DNA of 64,000 bases, taken from Rutidosis leptorrhynchoides. Lineage: Eukaryota; Streptophyta; Magnoliopsida; Asterales; Asteraceae. The notes below the pieces were generated by a model. It saw nothing but the letters and a program-made list of their open reading frames with translations, was not told the origin of the DNA and did no database searches. A program made the translations under genes and the position numbers. The DNA lies in contig NC_092338.1 in assembly GCF_046630445.1 (NCBI RefSeq), positions 337,241,001-337,305,000 on the forward strand. The letters run 5' to 3'. Positions 50,960-63,108 of this stretch are shown in pieces. How positions within the stretch are numbered: the first letter of the stretch is position 1; each line of letters starts with the position of its first letter.

Positions 50960-51338
50960 CGTACGCGATCACAGAAAATATTTTTGGTATGAAAAGCTTA
51001 GTGACAGCAAATAATAGTTGGATGGTATTCTCAATGCATAATATGCATAGATATATATAGTACCAGGATCCCTTAAATTACGGAGAAATTTACGGAAGAT
51101 ATTAAGCAAAGTCTATCGTAATAGATACGCTAAGATATAAATTTGTCTATACACTATCTATGCAATAAAGGCAGTAAGGCATGTCTAGACTTAGGAATGA
51201 TTAGCAGGAAATTTTTCCGCTAGGAATGATATACAATACTTATAATATGCAGCTAAGGTCGAAGTCCAGACTCGCTAATGCATCCTGACAACTATCAGTT
51301 AGACATACTAATGCAAGACCTGGTTCGCTAGGACCAAC

Positions 51339-51350
51339 GCTCTGATACCA
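51339..51350 (-). other. Primer-binding site of element C
   Basis: GCTCTGATACCA is the exact complement of TGGTATCAGAGC. Only ACT lies between it and the inner LTR end. Confidence 0.9.
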
Positions 51351-51352
51351 AC

Positions 51353-52684
51353 TGTGATAACCCGAACTAATCCATCCGGACAACGTCCATATTGATTATA
51401 AACGAATTATAATAGTTGTTAACATAGCGAGGTACTTGACCTCTATATGATACATTTTACAAACGTTGCATTTATTCTTAAAAGGCAATCTATCTTTACA
51501 TCAAAAATTGATATGATCGTCTATCATTTCACAATATCCAAATGACCTAATCTGTCTTTTACTTAATGATAGTCTTTAATAATCTTCAATGAATCGAATG
51601 CAACGTTCTTGTATCATAGCTTAATTTGGTCCCATATAGTATCCTTAATACGAGCTAAAGCATAGCGGAAGTCTTAATTCGTACCTGAGAATAACATGCT
51701 TTAAAACGTCAACATAAAGTTGGTGAGATATATAGGTTTGATGCTAGCAGCGTTATAACAATGGACCACAAGATTTCGTATATAATCATTTAATAAAAAT
51801 ATTCTAAGTGGTTGAGCACTTGGTAACCATACTTAACATTTAATCACGTCGCATATTCCCTTTATTATGAAATCTTACTACACTGTACCAAGTGTAGTCA
51901 CGAAACGAAGTACTGTGCAACCGTTGAATACTGGTCGTCCAGTCCGGTTGGGGTTGTCAGGCCCGATAGATCTATCAACAGGATTCGCGTTTACAATACC
52001 GCTGTAAATATTAGTTACCAAGCTACAGGGAAGTATGCCAGTGGTACAACTCAACGTAGAATTTATTTTGATCACTTGTGTCCATAACGTAAATCATTTA
52101 TAAAAACAGCGCATGTATTCTCATCCCAAAATATTTAAAGTTTAAAAGGGACTATATACTCACCTAATGTATTTTGTAGTAAAAATACATATAACATCAT
52201 TGATCAAGTATAGGATTGGCTTCGGATTCACGAACCTATATCAATTATATATTTATTAACATCTATATCGTAACCAAATAATTTATTTATTAATTGTTAT
52301 CTTAGTAATTTATATGTTTTATTAATAACTTAATTATCCATACATATTTTATATACTTTTGATAAATAATTAACATCACTATAATTATATTATATGTAAT
52401 AAATATATTTTTCTTATCTATATAATATTTATTTAGTAAATTAATAATAATAATCTTAGTAGTGATGACGAAAATAAGAACTTTGATAATATTATGATAA
52501 TGTAAATAGAATTATATAAAATCTTATTAATGAAAATAATAATAATGATAATAATAATAATGGTTATGATAATACATAATAATTTTAGTACTAATAATAA
52601 TAAAAGATCAATACCCATAATAAATTTTAATATTGATAGAAATAATAACCATCCTAATAATAGTTTTAATTTTAATGATAACTT

Positions 52685-52738
<54 letters not shown>

Positions 52739-54483
52739 TAATAGAAATGGGAAGTAAAGATATACCCTAAAAAGAAATGCATCAAGAGGGACTCGAACCC
52801 GAGACCCTTTGCTCACACCACAACACCTTAACCGTTCCTCTGTCCCGTTTTATCTATCCATACCTCAAACCTTAAATATTTAAACTTATTATTCTGGTTC
52901 CCTCCTTCTCATCATCTTCCTCACGAAAATCACAGATCCTAAATCATAAACTATCCATAGAAACAACTTAAATGTCGTCTTTAAAAGCCTAAACTAAAAT
53001 AGATTCGACTTCTTGTTGTTTGAAATCAATTAAAACAGAGAAAATAAAAATAAAAGCTGTAAAATAACACGAAGAACACCCCAATTCCATTTTCGAATTT
53101 GGATCAGTTTCAGATAAAACTTACAAGACGAAGTACGTTCCAAAACACCTCAAGAAACTTTCTGTATCCTTAATTTGATCTAAAACATCCATTTGATATT
53201 CAATTTTTATGATGAACATCGATGTTGAGTTTTTTTAATTAAAATCTTTAAATCGAAAATTCGAATTAAATAAAAATAATTGAAAGTTAATCTTTTGCAG
53301 ATAGTTCGAACACCTGATTCCTAATTAAACTGTATTAACACTTTTTGGATTTGACTGAAAAAAAATCGGGTGTTTGGAATTATGAAGCACGAACAGATAT
53401 ATAAGCCTTATAACTGAGTTTTCTGTTTTTACTTATCCTTTAATTCATCAGATAATTGCTGAAGTGAGCAATAACTGGTACTTGATATATGATAATGAAA
53501 ATCGAGTGAATCTTTAACAATCAGAGAATTTCGGTTTTTTTTTATATACAAAAGTGGGTTTCTTTGTAACTGATATTTAATGAAGTAAAGTTAAGTGAAT
53601 TGTCTAATACCGAATTACTTGAATTTTATGGAGAACGTGATTCACAGGAACACAAGAGAAAATATTAAAATGATAATGACAGATATTGGACTATATTGAA
53701 CTAATTTCCACAATCAAAAATAGTAATTTGCCAATCATATACAGTTGATAATGATCTATGCCTAATTCAGATTCTTTTGTTTTAAAAAAAACGTATTTAT
53801 CTATATATATTCATATATGTATTGATTAGTTATTATATAAAATAAACTGTATATATATAATTATATAATTGTATTTTACATATTTTTATAAATCTGAGTT
53901 CATATATCTTATGAATTTAAATATCAAATTTTATGATTAATTAGTATGATTTTATTAATACTATTAGTAATAAAACTTTATTATTATTAATATTAATATT
54001 GATAGTAATAATAATAATTTTATAAATATTAGTAAATATAATTATATTAATAATAATAATAATAATAATACTAATAATAACCAATATAATAATATTGATA
54101 ATAAAATCTTAAAAATGATATTACTAGTGATAATAATATTGAATTGTGTTATTTTTATAATAATCTTTGTATTATTAATAATTATCTTATTGGTTATGGT
54201 AATTGTAAAAATAGAAATAAAAATAATAAACATCTTAATAATATCTAAATCACATAATAGTTTATTAATATATTTAAACTACTATTTATAATTATTTATA
54301 TAACTATTTATATCTACAATTATGTAATCATTCCAAGGTTCGTGAATCGTCAGGAATAGTCAAAGGGTTATCTGATTATAGATTTCAAACTTTCTAGACT
54401 CAACATTAGGGTTTTTGCTTATCGTGTCGGAAACATATAGAGATTAGGGTTTAAATTTGGTCGGAAATTTTCGGGTCGTTACA
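51353..54483 (-). repeat. 5' LTR of element C
   Basis: This LTR is adjacent to the PBS. Its outer end reads ...TCGTTACA, two substitutions away from the ...TCATTACA terminus region of the other copy. The (AAT)n run at 52685-52737 is shorter than in the other LTR. Confidence 0.92.
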
Positions 54484-55044
54484 CTTTGTGATAAATGTTT
54501 TTATTTTGGCGGGAAAACGCTCGAAGAAGTAATATATAACAATTATCGTATTTTTCGAGCGTATTTTGAGGTTTTAGCTATTGGGGTTTAGATATTAGGG
54601 TTTAGATATTAGGGTTTAGATATTAGGGTTTAGAAATTTAGGGTTTAGGGTTTAGATTTAGGGTTTAGATTTAGGATTTAGATTGAGTTTTTAACACGAA
54701 CGGTTTAGAGTTTAGGATTTAGGGTTTGATGTTTTGAGTTTATGGAATAAACCCAAAACACTAAACCCTAAATTCTAAATCGGGCTAAATTTTACTTCAC
54801 AAAACATGAAAAAAAAACGTTCATATTCTTCACGAACAATATTATCTTGAATGTTATTTTTGTCGATCGTTTTCCCGCCTAAATAATAACATTCATCACG
54901 AAGTGTCTCTTCTAAATGTTCATATTTTCGTGTGATCTTGATGCCGGGAAAAAAAAATTCAAAAAAAGCAAAAAAAAAAAAAAAAAAAAATATTTGCTTC
55001 CTCCGCTTCCCCCCGATTGGTTACTTCCTCATTGATCCTGCCCA

Positions 55045-55078
55045 TATATATGTATGTATATATACATACATATATATG

Positions 55079-55157
<79 letters not shown>

Positions 55158-55172
55158 GTATTGGGGGGGGGG
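55045..55172. repeat. (TA)n/(TATG)n microsatellite and poly-G run
   Basis: An interrupted TA/TATG run to about 55160 is followed by a run of G (55163-55172), directly right of the M2 terminus. Confidence 0.9.
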
Positions 55173-55305
55173 GGTATACCTATGGGTTGCTTAAACGGAT
55201 ATCACGTGTTATCGAATCATATTTTACCCGCAAATGGTATATTATACCACGACTTGCCGGCAGTGTGGTAAATCTCTTATTTCTCCCCAAGATCTCGTTT
55301 TTGGA

Positions 55306-55595
55306 AGACAGCCGAGACGAGATGTCCATCTCCCGAGATTTCTCGGTCGATGAGGTCAAACTTGCTCAAAGCCACGATTTCTCGAATTTTCTCGCTCATT
55401 TCTCAAATTTTCTTGTAAAATCTCTTAAAAATGTATATAAATATACATTTATTTATTTATTTTTATATACTTACATTAAAAAAAAGTCAATGTAAGTCAA
55501 CGTCCGAGATCTCCCCGAAATTTTCCCGAGAGGCCGAGATCTCCCAAAAAATGTCCATACGAGATCTCCCTGAGATCCGAGTTCTCCAATATTCC
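55306..55595. repeat. Cluster of GAGATCTC / GAGATTTCTC motifs
   Basis: CGAGATCTCCC and CCGAGATTTCTCGG-type palindromic motifs occur at least eight times in 290 bp in both orientations. The sequence is not part of the LTR or MITE families described here. A reading frame of 187 codons crosses it, but it begins in the microsatellite and is not credible. Confidence 0.5.
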
Positions 55596-55599
55596 TGCC

Positions 55600-56569
55600 G
55601 GCGACTCATCAAAGTATACACAATTTTACTGACCCGTATTCGCAGGTGAACTTTTTTAAATTTACCCGCCCATAACTAACAAGAATACCTATGGATCACG
55701 ACTGGCTTTTTCCGCTCATTGTCATTCCTAATCATTTGTCGTTTGGATGTCATTTGTTAATGCACTGAATACTACATTCAATTTTACGGAGATGAAACAC
55801 ACCTTAGTGTCTCACAAGAGAAACAAGATAAACTTGCTAAACCCAAAATCATTTTAAAAAAAGAAAACATTTATTAGCGAGTGCTTATTGGTAAATTAAC
55901 TCTTAAACAGCTCTGGTTATTGTTAATCAACTCTCGAACCACTCCAGATGATAAATTATTAAAAAAAACTGAACTGTCATTACAAAGACTAACGATGTTC
56001 TAACGATGAAATGGTAACATAATTCAACCTGGTTGATTGAATTATGAGCCAAAGCCAGTACTTGTAATCTCTGTCGCCCATAGTTATCAAGAATATTTAA
56101 ATTTGGCGTTGTTCTAACTTTATAATACAAGCATCATAACAACATAAGCAATAACAGCAGAAGCTGAAAACTCATCATCATCATCATCCATCAAAATATT
56201 GAGACCTTGTACACCATTAATTTGAAATAAAGTTTGTGAGATATATATTGCCACTAGTTTTTTTTTTTTTTTTTTTGGCTAAAATAACGAATACTATAAA
56301 ACAGAGGATAATTCATCAAAAGATGAACAATCCGAACAAAGATACAACATGATAACGTAGTTCAAAAGGAACATATCCGATAATTTAATGTGTTCGTTGA
56401 GGCAGCCGTGACTTAAACTGAAACGTTACTTACCGTCAACTCAATTCCTAACTCCAATTTTTATCGAAAAAAATATCAAGTTGTAATACTGTACATATCA
56501 ACTCACGTATTGAGTACCTATACGGATATACATATATAGTATTTGTATGTATAGATTGTGAATTAGTAC
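55600..56569. other. Stretch without a recognised gene
   Basis: I see nothing beyond a poly-T run near 56260. The next exon of the NCL-type gene would be expected here on the minus strand, but I could not find it. Confidence 0.4.
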
Positions 56570-56706
56570 CGAGAATGAGCAGAGCATCAGGAAAAGCACC
56601 GAGAACAGGAAGAAATAAACCGCCGACGATACCTGGTCCTAAAATCTCCAACATTAGCTCACTACCGACGGATAAATATGTAGCAGCGAGAAACATTAAC
56701 CGTAAA
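56570..56706 (-). pseudogene. Orphan exon of an NCL-type Na+/Ca2+ exchanger
   Basis: A single minus-strand exon of 137 bp has acceptor TTTCTGATTTCAG and donor GTACTA. It encodes a transmembrane segment characteristic of the plant EF-hand cation/Ca2+ exchangers of the NCL type: AATYLSVGSELMLEI, then LGPGIVGGLFLPVLGAFPDA. In this family the segment is part of the first alpha-repeat of the exchanger, a vacuolar or plasma-membrane antiporter. I could not find the preceding exon with the signal peptide or the following exon within reach on either side. I therefore call it a gene fragment. A gene with poorly recognisable neighbouring exons is the alternative. Confidence 0.6.
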
Positions 56707-57193
56707 CTGAAATCAGAAATAAATTTCCACCTACTCATTGTAAGATCACAAAAAACTGGCCAATTACCAGAATTAAACGAAAGCATATGAAGATGTTATA
56801 ACAAGCTTGTCTCCATATTTTACATGTTGAAGCAATTATACGAGATAGTGTGTTACCAATTACTTCAACAGGCACACAATCCATACTTCAAAAACATAAT
56901 TATATTAAATGAATATGCGTAATACTAACACATACTGGGTCTCCTTGTACTTATTGTCCCGTTTTCCAGATAAGAACGTTTATGTTGGTGAAAGAAGAAC
57001 ATGAACAGTTTGTTCAACGAGTGAAAGTAGAGTATGTACCATGCATGAGTAAATTTTTTCTTTTTTTGTGTAGGCATGTTATTAGATAGTGGTAACAGGA
57101 TTTATGTTTCTACCATAAAAACAGTTAAACCATGTTTTAAGCATTGGTTTTGTCATCAATATAAACTAGTTGGGGTAAAACCTGCATCTTTCT

Positions 57194-57431
57194 ACCACTC
57201 CGGCAATACGAGAGGGCGACCTATTTGTCCTCAAACGAGTAGGCGCAAGTTCGATTCTAAAGGTCGGGATCTAATTGGTACTGCCAGCAATTAACTTCTC
57301 GAAGAGGGTTTTCCTAACCTTCAACCGTACTGTCAGAGTTGTTGCAATTTGGGTTTCCTTCTAACGCGTGTGTGGGTGGCATATGACCGTGAAAGTGGTT
57401 AAATCCCTTATGGGTGATGCTGGTACTGTCC

Positions 57432-57460
<29 letters not shown>
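57194..57460 (+). mobile_element. SINE with poly-A tail and 12-bp target duplications
   Basis: The 267-bp body ends in 29 A residues (57432-57460). It is flanked by CTGCATCTTTCT (57182-57193) and CTGCAACTTTCT (57461-57472), 12-bp duplications with one mismatch. A B-box-like AGTTCGATTCT lies at 57248-57258, about 55 bp from the 5' end, as expected for a tRNA-derived SINE. The A box is not clear. Confidence 0.75.
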
Positions 57461-57462
<2 letters not shown>

Positions 57463-57835
57463 GCAACTTTCTGTGGCACAATTGTGCAACTTCCGTAGGA
57501 TTTAGCAAAAGTAACACTCAATTAAATATTTAATCCACATCCATAAAATCATGGGGCATACAATTTTTCACAAAGATCATTTGAAAATTGCAACTGCTTG
57601 AATAATTTCATAAAGTAAGCAAATCAAAATTCAAAAAATAACGAGATAGCTTCTTTGAAAAGTTAAAGGGATCTAGTCCTGAGAATGCCACATCCAGTTT
57701 GACCCACAAAAAAATACATCAAGGCTTATTATTATTATTATCAAGACAAGATGCATATAAATCTCAAATCTGTCCTCTTAAACATCCCACAAGGGTGAGA
57801 AAACAATCACATATGGTTATGAAGACATGCCCACC

Positions 57836-60031
57836 TCATTCGGTTGGTCTCTGTCCCAACACAGAAATATCCTCGTACCGTTTCTGCGTAAAGACATCAA
57901 AGTTATAAATATATAGGTCAATCATACAAGTATAGAATTTGAAAAGATGACACAACTAAACTAAAGCAAGAATGTACACACTTTCCTTCCTATAATTGTC
58001 TAAATCAACTACACTACTTTGTGCCAACGACAACAGGAGTCATTCTTAAGTGATTTTTGTTTATACGATAATACTTCACGCCAGTTATGAACAATAAAAC
58101 TGGCTTATATGCTACGGGTCACACCAATTCCGAAAAATTGTAACGCCTCAAATTATTTCACATATCCTTTTGAAGTAATGCGTACGTATATCTGTGGGTT
58201 TTGTAGGAAGAGTAATCTGCTTTAGTATAGATTGAAAAGATAATGATATCATAACATGCATCATACAAAACAAAAGGTTAACGTACCCCAATATTGTTAT
58301 TCTCCCAAAGTTTATGAACTCCATAGTCAACTGCCTGAAACACATAAACATCACAAGTACATCAGTTGATTGCACTAGACCTTCCATTCTCATATATAAA
58401 GAACCTCAACTTATAAATGGTAAAACAAGTCACACAAATGCATCTATTCCTTTAAATTGCCATTGAAGAATAAACCCTTACGACCACAGAGAAAGGGAAT
58501 ACACATGATTATTCCATTGAGGCATTGACCCATTTGCATATCTATATCTCTTCTGAGATACCTTGTTCGATAAACTGATAAACCATTATTCCACTTTCTC
58601 ATATGAAAAAGAGCTTAGGGTTTTGCTTTTAGTTTCTCCCAACAAAGGGTATGTTTGGCAAAACTAGCTGGTAGCTAGTAGCTGGTACCTGTTAGCTTTT
58701 TATATGTATTGAGGTGCTTAACAAAGTAGTCGAAACTGTTAAAATAAAGAGTAAAATGACAAAAAGCTAGAAGCTTTTTCTTAGACGCTAGTTCAATTAG
58801 CTTTTGGCTTTGTCACTCCCTCAAAAAGCTTTAAGCTCTTGTAACCAAACAAGAAATTTTACTTGATAGGAGCTTTTTCATAAAAGTCAGATGCTAAAAG
58901 CTCCAAAAAGCTTGTTGCCAAACATGCCCAAGATATAGACAAATGTTTTTAGATTTATAACTAAATCTAGATCCTAGTTATCTTCACTTCATACACCTTC
59001 TCTATATTACTATAACCGTTACTTGTAACCGCTCAAACTACAAATATAGAAGTTAATGTCTCTTCATTACCTAAGACATACAAGAAGCCTACCATTTCAT
59101 ATCAGATATATTAATTGGATAGAATAATATCCTAAAATCATCAAACTGTGTGTCATGCATAAACCCGACCAACTAGGCAAACTACCTTAAATGACCATTG
59201 ACACAATCATACAACCTATAACATCTTTATAATAACCAACTAACTCAATAACTCCAAAACAGCTATAAACCATCACCATAACTAACAATGACCAGTTTCA
59301 AAGGGCTCATAAGGAACCGATCAATTCAAATCACACCCCAGCCTTCTTCACCAAAACGTTCTTCCATCGTAATAATTATTGATATAACAATACAAGTCTA
59401 AGCTTAAAACTGAAAATTTCCTCGACCTAACTCACGAAACGATTTCAAATCTGTTTGTTATAAAATCTATAGCAGCGATTATAGTACGAAATATATACTA
59501 ATGACATACAAATAACAAACACTAATGCACAATAAATTCAGATCAACAATAATAAAATCAAGTATGATCTCCATTGAAATTGTAAAGTTTGGAGGTTGAC
59601 TCCATTGGTGATTAATAAAAATCAGCTTTTCATACAGAAAAAAAAGTATGATCGACTCCAATTAATAGATTAATAAATACAAATCTAATTTATAAAAGAA
59701 GAAATATATAAAATCGATGTATATGTAATCAAAATTATTACCTATAATCGTTTGTATGGATTTCAAAACCATAAGAACCTAATAACCTAATAAATTGATC
59801 GAAAGCATAATCATAATCAATATAAATATAAATATATAATAATGCCCGTTCGAGTGCTTTATAATCAAAAGATGTAATATATTAAATAAATAATATGTGA
59901 ATCGGAATACTAACCCGTTCACCGAGGAGAGCACCGGTGATGACGAAAGTGACGTAAACGGAGTTACGGCGCATAAGCACTTTGTATAGTCCTTCAAAGA
60001 GTCCACCGGATCTTCGAGCTGCCGTACTCAT
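57836..60031 (-). CDS. QCR9: Mitochondrial cytochrome bc1 complex subunit 9 (QCR9/UCR9)
   Basis: This small single-helix subunit of respiratory complex III in the inner mitochondrial membrane is needed for assembly around the Rieske protein. Three minus-strand exons encode 70 residues: 60031-59915 (39 codons), 58334-58287 (16 codons) and 57883-57836 (15 codons plus TGA), all joined in phase 0. Splice sites are gttagt/cag and gtacgt/cag. Motifs typical of the plant protein are FEGLYKVLMRRNSVYVTFV, the transmembrane part ending GALLGER, AVDYGVHKLWE, and KRYEDISVLGQRP. The start is the only ATG in frame and gives the usual N-terminus (MSTAARRSGG). The full length matches the family, and nothing is broken. 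Intron 1 (1.6 kb) hosts a MITE; a Helitron lies 160 bp upstream of the ATG. Confidence 0.93.
58647..58929. mobile_element. Small TIR MITE in intron 1 of QCR9
   Basis: The left terminus GGGTATGTTTGGCAAAAC and right terminus, whose complement reads GGGCATGTTTGGCAACAAGC, form inverted repeats of about 20 bp around a 283-bp AGCT-rich element. The TIR start GGG-ATGTTTGG is of the Tourist/PIF-Harbinger or hAT MITE type. I could not identify a clear target duplication, so the superfamily is open. Confidence 0.7.
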
Positions 60032-60190
60032 CGTTAGTTTAATTTGATTGATTAATTAATTGCGGAGCCTTTTCTGTTGTGCACGAGATCGGGGATGAAA
60101 CGGTGCTAGGGCTTTTTCGCTGTTGATTTTTGACCGTATGAATCGCAGTTTTAAAACGGGTCGGGAGATAAACCGAGTCGGGTCAGCATA

Positions 60191-62424
60191 TCTATCTATC
60201 TATCTATTCTATCTATTAAGAGGGAGTTTTGGGTGAGGTCATGATGTGCTTTCAAGGGTAGTAACATGTGCTTTCAAGATTACAATATTAAATTTGGTGA
60301 TGTAATATTTAAATATTAATATTAATAAAAAAAATTCTCTTTTTCAAATTTAATGTTTTAACTTTTATATCTACTCATGCATGACCTTACAGTTTTCTGT
60401 AATTGCAATTATCTTTTCAATTTCCCAAACCAATCTTCTCTCACACTTATTTTTTCAAATTTCAGTTATCCAATTTTAATAGATTTGGTCTAATCACACC
60501 TAGAACTACTAAAATCATAGTCACACTTCTCTAATTTCCTTTTCTCCCGTGTTCTTTTTAATTTGAATTCAAAATTCAAAACCCAGCAAAAATTAGTAAA
60601 ATTTGTCAATCGATTCAGGCTCCGTAACCTTCGTTCATCTTTTGCTACGGTTAGATCTGTATCTTTATCTCCAGATCGGTGCTTATTTAGATTTATGCTA
60701 ACTACCAGATTTATAGTTGTGTACAGAAACCTAATATGGACTTGGTGAAATGGGTTTGACTGATGAAAAATTCCATGGAAATATTGGAAGGATTAGAGGG
60801 GATGGATCTTCACGTATTCTTTTGAAAATCTAGCAAAGATGGAATACCTAATTGAATTTGGAACCCACTCAATTCAATTTAATTCTGATTGCAAAATAGA
60901 AGAACTCAATTGAGGTAATTATTACTCCATATTCTTTAAGAACTTATTTTGATTTTGACTTTTTATTGTTTTGAATAAAAGAAACCACATTCATATTGTG
61001 ATTTTCACATTTTTATTGAACTGTGTTTTTCTATGTTTTTAAATCTTAATTTGATTAAGTAGAAAGAATTTGTGTTTTTGATAGAAAGGTTTAAGCTATT
61101 GTTCAGTTTTGTTCTATTTTAATGTTTTTTGTCTACCCTATGTTTGGTCTCATTGCGGTAGAATCTGATTTGGGAACACAATTTATGCATAATTATTTGG
61201 TATAGTCCGGAGATTCATTTGAATGTGGTGAAGAAAAGGTAGAACCTTTATTGTACTTTGATTTTATATACATGCTTCTTTCCAATTAACTACTATACCG
61301 TACCATTAGTTATTGATGATTTTTTCTATTTTGTTGTAACATGAACACTGTATTGGACATAAATTAATTGAACCAGGGTTGACATTGCATTTTCTGGTAG
61401 AGTTATATGTTAAAGTGAGATTGAGATTTTAAAATGCTGATGAGTCGTTAGCAGATGCTGATTCTGATTTTATGGATTGTGTGGAACTTCAACTATAGGT
61501 GTGCAACATTGCAATATGATACATCTCAAAAGATAAATTTAGCCACTCTTTTACTATTAATACTTGATGCTTGATTTGTTGTTCAGGGTTCACTCATTTG
61601 ATTATTTGATGTATGTTTTTCAGCTTAAATGGTTGGAACTACAAAAGAACAGTTGGGGCTAATATACCTATGAATTTGATGAGGTGCTCACTAGGTCAGC
61701 AGCTTTGAAAGAAATTTTACCAAAAGATTCTGGATATTAAATCTATTTGTTTACAGACCTAACCTTGTCGCAAAAAAAATATCGATCGAATTCGAAAAGG
61801 TCTGCAACTTTAGTTGCTTATGTTGGGTCTCATTGGATGATATACAAAAGACTACAGGGATTAAAATGGAGACTACAAGGATTAAGATGTCGTATCGGTT
61901 ATGAAATTTAGCCTACTTTGACTTGCAGATACGAAGGTCGGATGATAACCATGAGTGTTTTCACATAAAGATTAGAAAAAAGTTGCTGAAAACTCATCTA
62001 AGAAGATGTTGGCTGCTGTTAAGATTAAAAACAATAATTTTTGAATATGAAAACGGTCAAATTTTGATACATGCTACATTTTAGTATTTTTAACAAGACA
62101 AAGTTGAAAATTTATTTGTTACTTGAAGAAAGGAGCAATATTTTTTAAGACATTATTTATTTCATATATCTTTAAGGATGAATATGATATGTGACTTTCT
62201 AAGTCATTGATTATGCTTCAACCCATTCATATGCCTGAGGACTATTTGTAGAATGCTAAAGTATCAATTGAAACAGCCTGAGGACTATTTCTAATAGATT
62301 GGTATGTGTTAGTTGTGCTACAATATTAATTTTACAGTTAATTTTCTATACCAAGTCATCAAGGTAGCAATCTATCACAATAATTTTTAACCAAACCCGT
62401 GAAATCACGGGTCACTAAACTAGT
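60191..62424 (+). mobile_element. Non-autonomous Helitron
   Basis: The 5' end is TCTATCTATC directly after A (60190). The 3' end is CTAGT (62420-62424), followed by T. Eight bases before CTAGT is a perfect 6-bp hairpin, CCCGTG-AAAT-CACGGG (62396-62411). This is the standard plant Helitron 3' signature and AT insertion site. The 2.2-kb interior has no Rep/helicase; it is T-rich and may contain captured host sequence (for example 60560-60760, unrecognised). The exact 5' base is uncertain because of the TCTA repeats. Confidence 0.78.
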
Positions 62425-62769
62425 TTAAAGAATAACTCACACTTTTTTCTCAGTTGGTCTTTCGTTTATACACTAAATTACAATCCGAGTCTCTCAAATT
62501 TTTATTTGGATTTTCGAATCATTTTAATTGCATAATTTGGTAATCCTAGCCTTTCTGTCAAGCTACCGTCTAAATTGGCCGTTTAGTGTCATCACGTGAT
62601 CAAAACGTGTTGGGTATTTTTCGTCTGTTTGCATGGTTTCCAGCCTTTTTTACTTTTAATCATACTTTAAAACGGGTTAAATGCTCCTTTTTTCCCTCTT
62701 ACACTTACGTGAACCTTAGAAAATTCCACAAATCTAAGAATCAAAAATTGAATCCCCTAAATCGTAGAA
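62425..62769. other. Upstream flank of the GRF zinc-finger gene
   Basis: This is mixed-composition sequence with no recognised feature except that it should hold the promoter of the gene starting at 62770. It may also include part of the flank of QCR9 separated by the Helitron. Confidence 0.4.
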
Positions 62770-63059
62770 ATGGAATGCTGGTGTGGTCGCGCATGCGTAA
62801 TTCGATTTTCAAACTCCAAAGCAAACCCTGAGCGTCGTTACTATACTTGTGCAAAAAATGTAATGTGAATCCATCAAATTCGTTCATAACTTACCAGGTA
62901 GTTAAGAAATGTTGTTTCTTATTTTTGCAGATGTCATCTTGCTCGTTCTTTGCTTGGTACGATCCTCCCAATACATTGAATTGCATATCTGCAGTTATGA
63001 ATGCCAAACTTGAAGTTGATGAAAGGCTTAGAATTTCAGAAAAAGAGAGTGGAATCTGA
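62770..63059 (+). CDS. Small GRF-type zinc-finger protein
   Basis: Two exons, 62770-62859 (30 codons) and 62931-63059 (42 codons plus TGA), are joined in phase 0 across a 71-bp intron with gtaatg donor and TTTTTGCAG acceptor. The 72-residue product has the zf-GRF pattern: ECWCGRAC near the start, then ERRYYTCAKN, then SCSFFAWYDPP across the exon junction. This gives the conserved Cys-x-Cys, Cys, Cys and W-Y-D-P-P positions. A short charged tail follows (KLEVDERLRISEKES). GRF domains bind single-stranded nucleic acid. Family members of this size usually have a longer coiled-coil/hydrophobic C-terminus, so this copy may be truncated. An LTR element begins only 49 bp after the stop. Confidence 0.75.
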
Positions 63060-63108
63060 AGATTATGTTGATTGTTAGTTGGATTGTGTTTGTTATGTAC
63101 TACTACCT

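Larger units (their letters stand above)
44694..54483 (-). mobile_element. Non-autonomous LTR retrotransposon C (9.79 kb)
   Basis: This is a complete minus-strand element with the target duplication CTTTG at 44689-44693 and 54484-54488. It has LTRs at 44694-47856 and 51353-54483, a PBS complement at 51339-51350, and a PPT region at 47857-47895. The LTRs differ at roughly nine sites in 3.1 kb plus (AAT)n length, so the insertion is recent. The 3.5-kb interior carries the same three sense blocks as A and B but no gag-pol. The antisense ORF has been lost by a deletion just after its TATA box. Confidence 0.92.
44650..55043. mobile_element. Foldback MITE M2, second copy of the M1 family, split by element C
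   Basis: The left 44 bp (GGTAGGATCAAGAGGGAAGT onward) and the right part 54489-55043 match M1, including the TTTAGGG-rich arm (54590-54730), the central palindrome (near 54737-54765) and the right end TTGATCCTGCCC-type terminus. About 90 bp of the left arm present in M1 is missing here. LTR element C sits between the two parts with the target duplication CTTTG. Confidence 0.7.

Noticed and set aside
56820-56900. Possible upstream exon of the NCL-type gene (VIGN-like residues on the minus strand)
   Set aside because: The phase does not fit the 56570-56706 exon and the compatible frame has a stop.
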